Of a stretch of DNA of 22,514 nt, positions 20,262 through 22,514 are shown in pieces. The position numbers were made by a program, and so were the translations under genes. Numbering within the stretch: position 1 is the first letter of the stretch; each line of letters begins with the position of its first letter. This DNA is from CAILAD01 sp964397085 (GTDB lineage: Bacteria; Patescibacteriota; Saccharimonadia; CAILAD01; BJGX01): positions 1-22,514 of the forward strand of contig CAYNHH010000013.1 of NCBI GenBank assembly GCA_964397085.1, written 5' to 3'. The notes beneath the pieces were generated by a model. It did not search any database, was not told the origin of the DNA, and worked only from the letters and a program-made list of their open reading frames with translations.

Positions 20262-21152
20262 TTACAGATTGGAACGTATCTCTTTGTACCTACTCTTTAT
20301 TTTACTCATTTTGACGTTGTGACTAGGGCGAGCTATAAGAGTGTCCGGCCGTATGCGCAGCAAAGCCTTTTTGTCTTGAAATTCTGGCTGGTCAGCAATG
20401 TGGCGTAGGTGTTTGCGATAGCCAATATTATCCAGTTTATCAAGCCGCTGGCTAAACGATGAAAATATTTTTGACTTGTGGTGTTGCCAGGGATAGTTAG
20501 GGAGTCTTTTGTATAGAAATGGGTTGTTTCTGATGGCCTCTTGCCACACCTGCTTGCCATACACAGGTTGAGAAAGAATAAACCACAGTGTTTGACCTAA
20601 TTCGTCGATACCCATACTTTCAACAAACCGGAGACCAGCAGTTGTGTAGAAAGTATCAAGGTAGACACTGTCTTCGTCGTTTGTTGCACTGCGGCGTTTA
20701 CGAAGTGTACCGAGTAGATAATATAGTGCACCTTTTGCAATATAGATTCTATTGGGCAGTGTAATGAAGATGTAATGGGCATTTGTACTGGGATTGCCAG
20801 ATTCTACTAGGTCATCACTGCTAATTACTACGGCTTTTACGGATGGGATAAGGCGAAACAGGTAAGACCAACGCTTGGCTTTTTTGGTCTGCAGGGTAAG
20901 ATGCGCATCGGTGGTCTTCTGGGAGGGGTATTTGATATTTTTGATGCCAAATTTACCACTCTTGAGCTGTTTGATCTTGCCTCTTTTCTGTAATTTTCTT
21001 AAATGAGATCTTACACCAACTGAGTTAGCCTTGACTGGTATATACCATAAGATTTCTTCATCGGTTAGGGCTAGCTTGAAGATTGCGCAGTACGCGAGAA
21101 GATCGAGTATAGCTTCGCGTAGATTACGATCTGTATCTTTGGCTTTGATCAT
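20262..21152 (-). CDS. HTH plus degenerate nucleotidyltransferase-like protein
   Basis: 296 residues. An N-terminal winged-helix-like part (about 10-70: ILDLLAYCAIFKLALTDEEI, then VGVRSHLRKLQKRGKIKQL) is followed by a segment that resembles a recurrent CPR nucleotidyltransferase-type family: LIPSVKAVVISSDDLVESGN, then YIFITLPNRIYIAKGALYYLLGTLRKRR and a C-terminal helical part with LSQPVYGKQVWQEAIRNNPF and LPNYP. In the related family as I recall it the core has a GS motif and a DID catalytic pair; here those positions read SS and NAH, so the active site looks lost. It may bind nucleotide or RNA without catalysis. The gene sits between elements 2 and 3. A -10 box lies 6 nt before the ATG and there is no Shine-Dalgarno. 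Family call from pattern memory, moderate certainty. Confidence 0.62.
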   Translation of the reverse strand: MIKAKDTDRNLREAILDLLAYCAIFKLALTDEEILWYIPVKANSVGVRSHLRKLQKRGKIKQLKSGKFGIKNIKYPSQKTTDAHLTLQTKKAKRWSYLFRLIPSVKAVVISSDDLVESGNPSTNAHYIFITLPNRIYIAKGALYYLLGTLRKRRSATNDEDSVYLDTFYTTAGLRFVESMGIDELGQTLWFILSQPVYGKQVWQEAIRNNPFLYKRLPNYPWQHHKSKIFSSFSQRLDKLDNIGYRKHLRHIADQPEFQDKKALLRIRPDTLIARPSHNVKMSKIKSRYKEIRSNL

Positions 21153-21158
21153 AGTGTT

Positions 21159-21187
21159 ATTATTTCAGATAAACTTGTTTTAAGTAA
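21159..21187 (-). promoter_or_regulatory. promoter of the nucleotidyltransferase-like gene (leaderless)
   Basis: On the minus strand TTACTT (21182-21187), 17 nt, AATAAT (21159-21164), 6 nt before the ATG at 21152. Confidence 0.45.
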
Positions 21188-21194
21188 GTGAGGA

Positions 21195-21230
21195 AAAATA
21201 AAAAACCACTCTCTAGTAAAAGAGAATGGT
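21195..21230 (-). terminator. terminator of element 3
   Basis: On the minus strand ACCATTCTCT, loop, AGAGAGTGGT then TTTTTTATTTTT. A strong stem (one mismatch) with a long U-tract, clearly oriented leftwards. Confidence 0.9.
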
Positions 21231-21755
21231 CATGAAGGTGGCATTGTGCCCAGGCTGAGCTCTTTTGGAGTAGGAGTTCAACCTGGGCACCGGCTGGTAT
21301 TCTAGCCAGCATGCCTGGAGTGGGTTTTTTCTCCGGCCAAGGAGAATACATCCACCCTCCCAGAAGAGAGACCGGCCGCGATGGCCTCGATCTTCTGTGG
21401 TGGGGTATGAAAAGTGACAAGATCCGCCGACGTATCAGGACAACTCCTGCCCGCCTGTCTCATCACTTCTCACACCCAGTATCACTTCACCTACGGTGTT
21501 ACCAGCGAGCGAGCCCAATTGCTAGCACCCACGGGCTGTTATGTAGATGAAGTGACACATCTTTAGAGATGACCAGACTGCCCAGCGTTTTCTGTTCGAT
21601 GAGGCGCGCTCCACAACGCGTGGTTCCTCACCTACTCTTCGCTTAGCGCGATATGGTGTCCTCCGTCCCAGACCCCGGGACAAAGGACCTGCAGCTTTGA
21701 GGCAGTCTGGTCAGATTTTGAGGTACAAGCTGTACTCTTTCACAGCTCACGACAG
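21195..21755 (-). ncRNA. element 3: large structured noncoding RNA with own promoter and terminator
   Basis: About 560 nt on the minus strand, without a credible ORF, bounded by a consensus-like promoter (21762-21790) and a strong oriented terminator. Long helices: 21570-21582 with 21701-21713 (13 bp, closing a 5' domain), 21482-21494 with 21543-21555 (13 bp, with one pair that is G-U only on the minus strand), and 21246-21254 with 21292-21300 (9 bp). Near the 5' end TTACAAGCTGT and ACAGCTTGTA form a hairpin. The 5' start of the first domain (CTGACCAGACTGCC) is reminiscent of RNase P RNA helix P1, but the invariant GAGGAAAGUCC core is absent. No tmRNA tag or tRNA-like end is seen. Class unknown. 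Confidence 0.68.
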
Positions 21756-21761
21756 CTTGTA

Positions 21762-21790
21762 ATATTACCTGATAGAGTACATATTGTCAA
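21762..21790 (-). promoter_or_regulatory. promoter of element 3
   Basis: On the minus strand TTGACA (21785-21790), 17 nt, TAATAT (21762-21767). Perfect -35. It begins 3 nt after the stop codon of the mutase gene, so element 3 has its own start. Confidence 0.75.
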
Positions 21791-21793
21791 CCG

Positions 21794-22514
21794 TTAAATA
21801 TGTTTGAGTATTTTGGTGATTAGTCTTTGCTTGGTCTGCAGTACGGCTACATCACGAGCTTCGATATTGATACGCATATAGGGCTCGGTATTGCTGGGGC
21901 GAGCATTGAACCACCAGTCGCGATAACGTACGGTCAACCCATCAAGGTGGTCTTGCTCGCCATCCCCAAACCTACGCTCGAGTAATTTGAGTGTTTCTGG
22001 TAGGTCTTTTACCTCAAAATTGAGTTCTGGAGAGTTGGCAAACATAGTCTTGAACGGCGCGGCAATCTCAGATAGAGGCTTATCTGTACTACAGAGTATT
22101 TTGAGTAGCATGAGGGCGGCAATGAGGCCACTATCGGCATTGTAATTGTCTCTGAAGTAGAAGTGCCCGGAGTGCTCACAGGCAAATAAAGCTTTGTGGG
22201 CTTTCATCTCTGCCTTGATAAAACTATGGCCTACCTTGGTTCTTACAGACTCGCCACCAAAACTTTCGATAGTGCCTGGCACTATATCTGAGCAAATGAC
22301 ATTATGCAGTATGGTCTCTCCCGGATTGTGCTCGAGTATGTCTTTGGCTAGAATTGCACCTAGTACACTTCCACTCAATAGATCGCCCTTATTATCTACC
22401 ACAAAGGCCCTATCGCCGTCGCCGTCAAAGGCTATGCCACAGGCGAGGTTTTTATCTATTACAAGCTTGCGTAGGTCTTTGGTGTTGGCTTCAATAAGTG
22501 GGTTGGCGACGTGA
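21794..22514 (-). CDS. phosphomannomutase/phosphoglucomutase (partial, N-terminal half outside window)
   Basis: 239 C-terminal residues are visible; the frame is open at the right edge. It starts HVANPLIEANT, then the metal-binding loop GIAFDGDGDRAFVVD (domain 2). Domain 3 has the sugar-binding region with FACEHSGHFYFRDNY-type ACEHSGHFYF, and domain 4 the phosphate-binding loop RPSNTEPYMR near the C-terminus. This order is that of alpha-D-phosphohexomutases (PMM/PGM), which interconvert hexose-1-P and hexose-6-P. The catalytic phosphoserine loop lies upstream, outside the window. With the PGI/PMI isomerase in this window it would supply sugar-1-phosphates for nucleotide-sugar synthesis. Alternative substrate glucosamine-phosphate (GlmM) is less likely from the EHSGHFYF loop. 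Confidence 0.9.
   Translation of the reverse strand, partial: HVANPLIEANTKDLRKLVIDKNLACGIAFDGDGDRAFVVDNKGDLLSGSVLGAILAKDILEHNPGETILHNVICSDIVPGTIESFGGESVRTKVGHSFIKAEMKAHKALFACEHSGHFYFRDNYNADSGLIAALMLLKILCSTDKPLSEIAAPFKTMFANSPELNFEVKDLPETLKLLERRFGDGEQDHLDGLTVRYRDWWFNARPSNTEPYMRINIEARDVAVLQTKQRLITKILKHI

Noticed and set aside
19664..20408. Several open frames of 60-156 codons within element 2 on both strands
   Set aside because: They run through perfect hairpins, lack Shine-Dalgarno sites and show no protein-like composition or family motif.
21160..21550. Open frames of about 80 codons within element 3
   Set aside because: They overlap the terminator and helices on both strands, with no start signals; RNA structure explains the sequence better.
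21195..21755. RNase P RNA or tmRNA identity for element 3 (and element 2)
   Set aside because: Some fragments look similar (CTGACCAGACTGCC, ACAGAA), but the universal RNase P GAGGAAAGUCC core and the tmRNA tag and tRNA-like ends were not found. A covariance-model search would be decisive.
1..22514. CRISPR array or recoded UGA
   Set aside because: No regularly spaced repeats were seen. UGA terminates mutY and comFC, and long genes contain no in-frame UGA, so the standard code holds.

Overview
The window looks like a compact chromosome segment from a Patescibacteria/CPR bacterium, most likely Saccharibacteria (TM7). This is inferred from gene content: a VirB6/TrbL-VirB6/TrbL-PrgI type IV secretion module beside a row of tiny VirB2-like pilins, a cysteine-free MutY, a two-domain PGI/PMI sugar isomerase, ComFC, and a CIRCE-controlled groESL. 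Base composition is moderately AT-rich, with one sharp GC-rich exception. UGA is used as a stop, so the code appears standard.

Layout. (1) 1-7068: a secretion or conjugation-like surface apparatus. Two paralogous polytopic VirB6/TrbL-like proteins and a PrgI-family protein run leftwards. Five small two-helix pilin-like proteins run rightwards from a divergent promoter. (2) 7068-13106: housekeeping and stress genes. These are a membrane-anchored solute-binding protein, Hsp20, ComFC, a membrane-tethered methyltransferase overlapping a MutY-like glycosylase, tRNA-Ser(GGA), a NYN-domain protein and a PGI/PMI isomerase. (3) 13218-17143: four orphan or poorly known genes, each with its own promoter, three of them followed by a clear terminator. 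One is a strikingly GC-rich ORF inside a larger folded element. (4) 17218-19359: groES-groEL with a CIRCE operator. (5) 19367-21790: two long stretches without convincing ORFs but full of long perfect helices, each with an upstream consensus-like promoter. They flank a gene for a degenerate nucleotidyltransferase-like protein. (6) 21794-22514: the 3' part of a phosphomannomutase/phosphoglucomutase gene.

The strongest candidate for something undescribed is the pair of large elements at about 14278-15708 and 19432-20201. Their ends pair through 13-14 bp helices whose sequences differ by compensatory changes. They share flanking motifs and sit at the same distance from a consensus-like promoter. 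One carries a GC-rich protein gene and the other carries none. A third large folded element, at 21195-21755, has its own promoter and terminator but a different sequence.

A second theme is leaderless expression. Seven genes have a -10 hexamer only 6-9 nt before the start codon and no Shine-Dalgarno, while heat-shock and several accessory genes have clear Shine-Dalgarno sequences.
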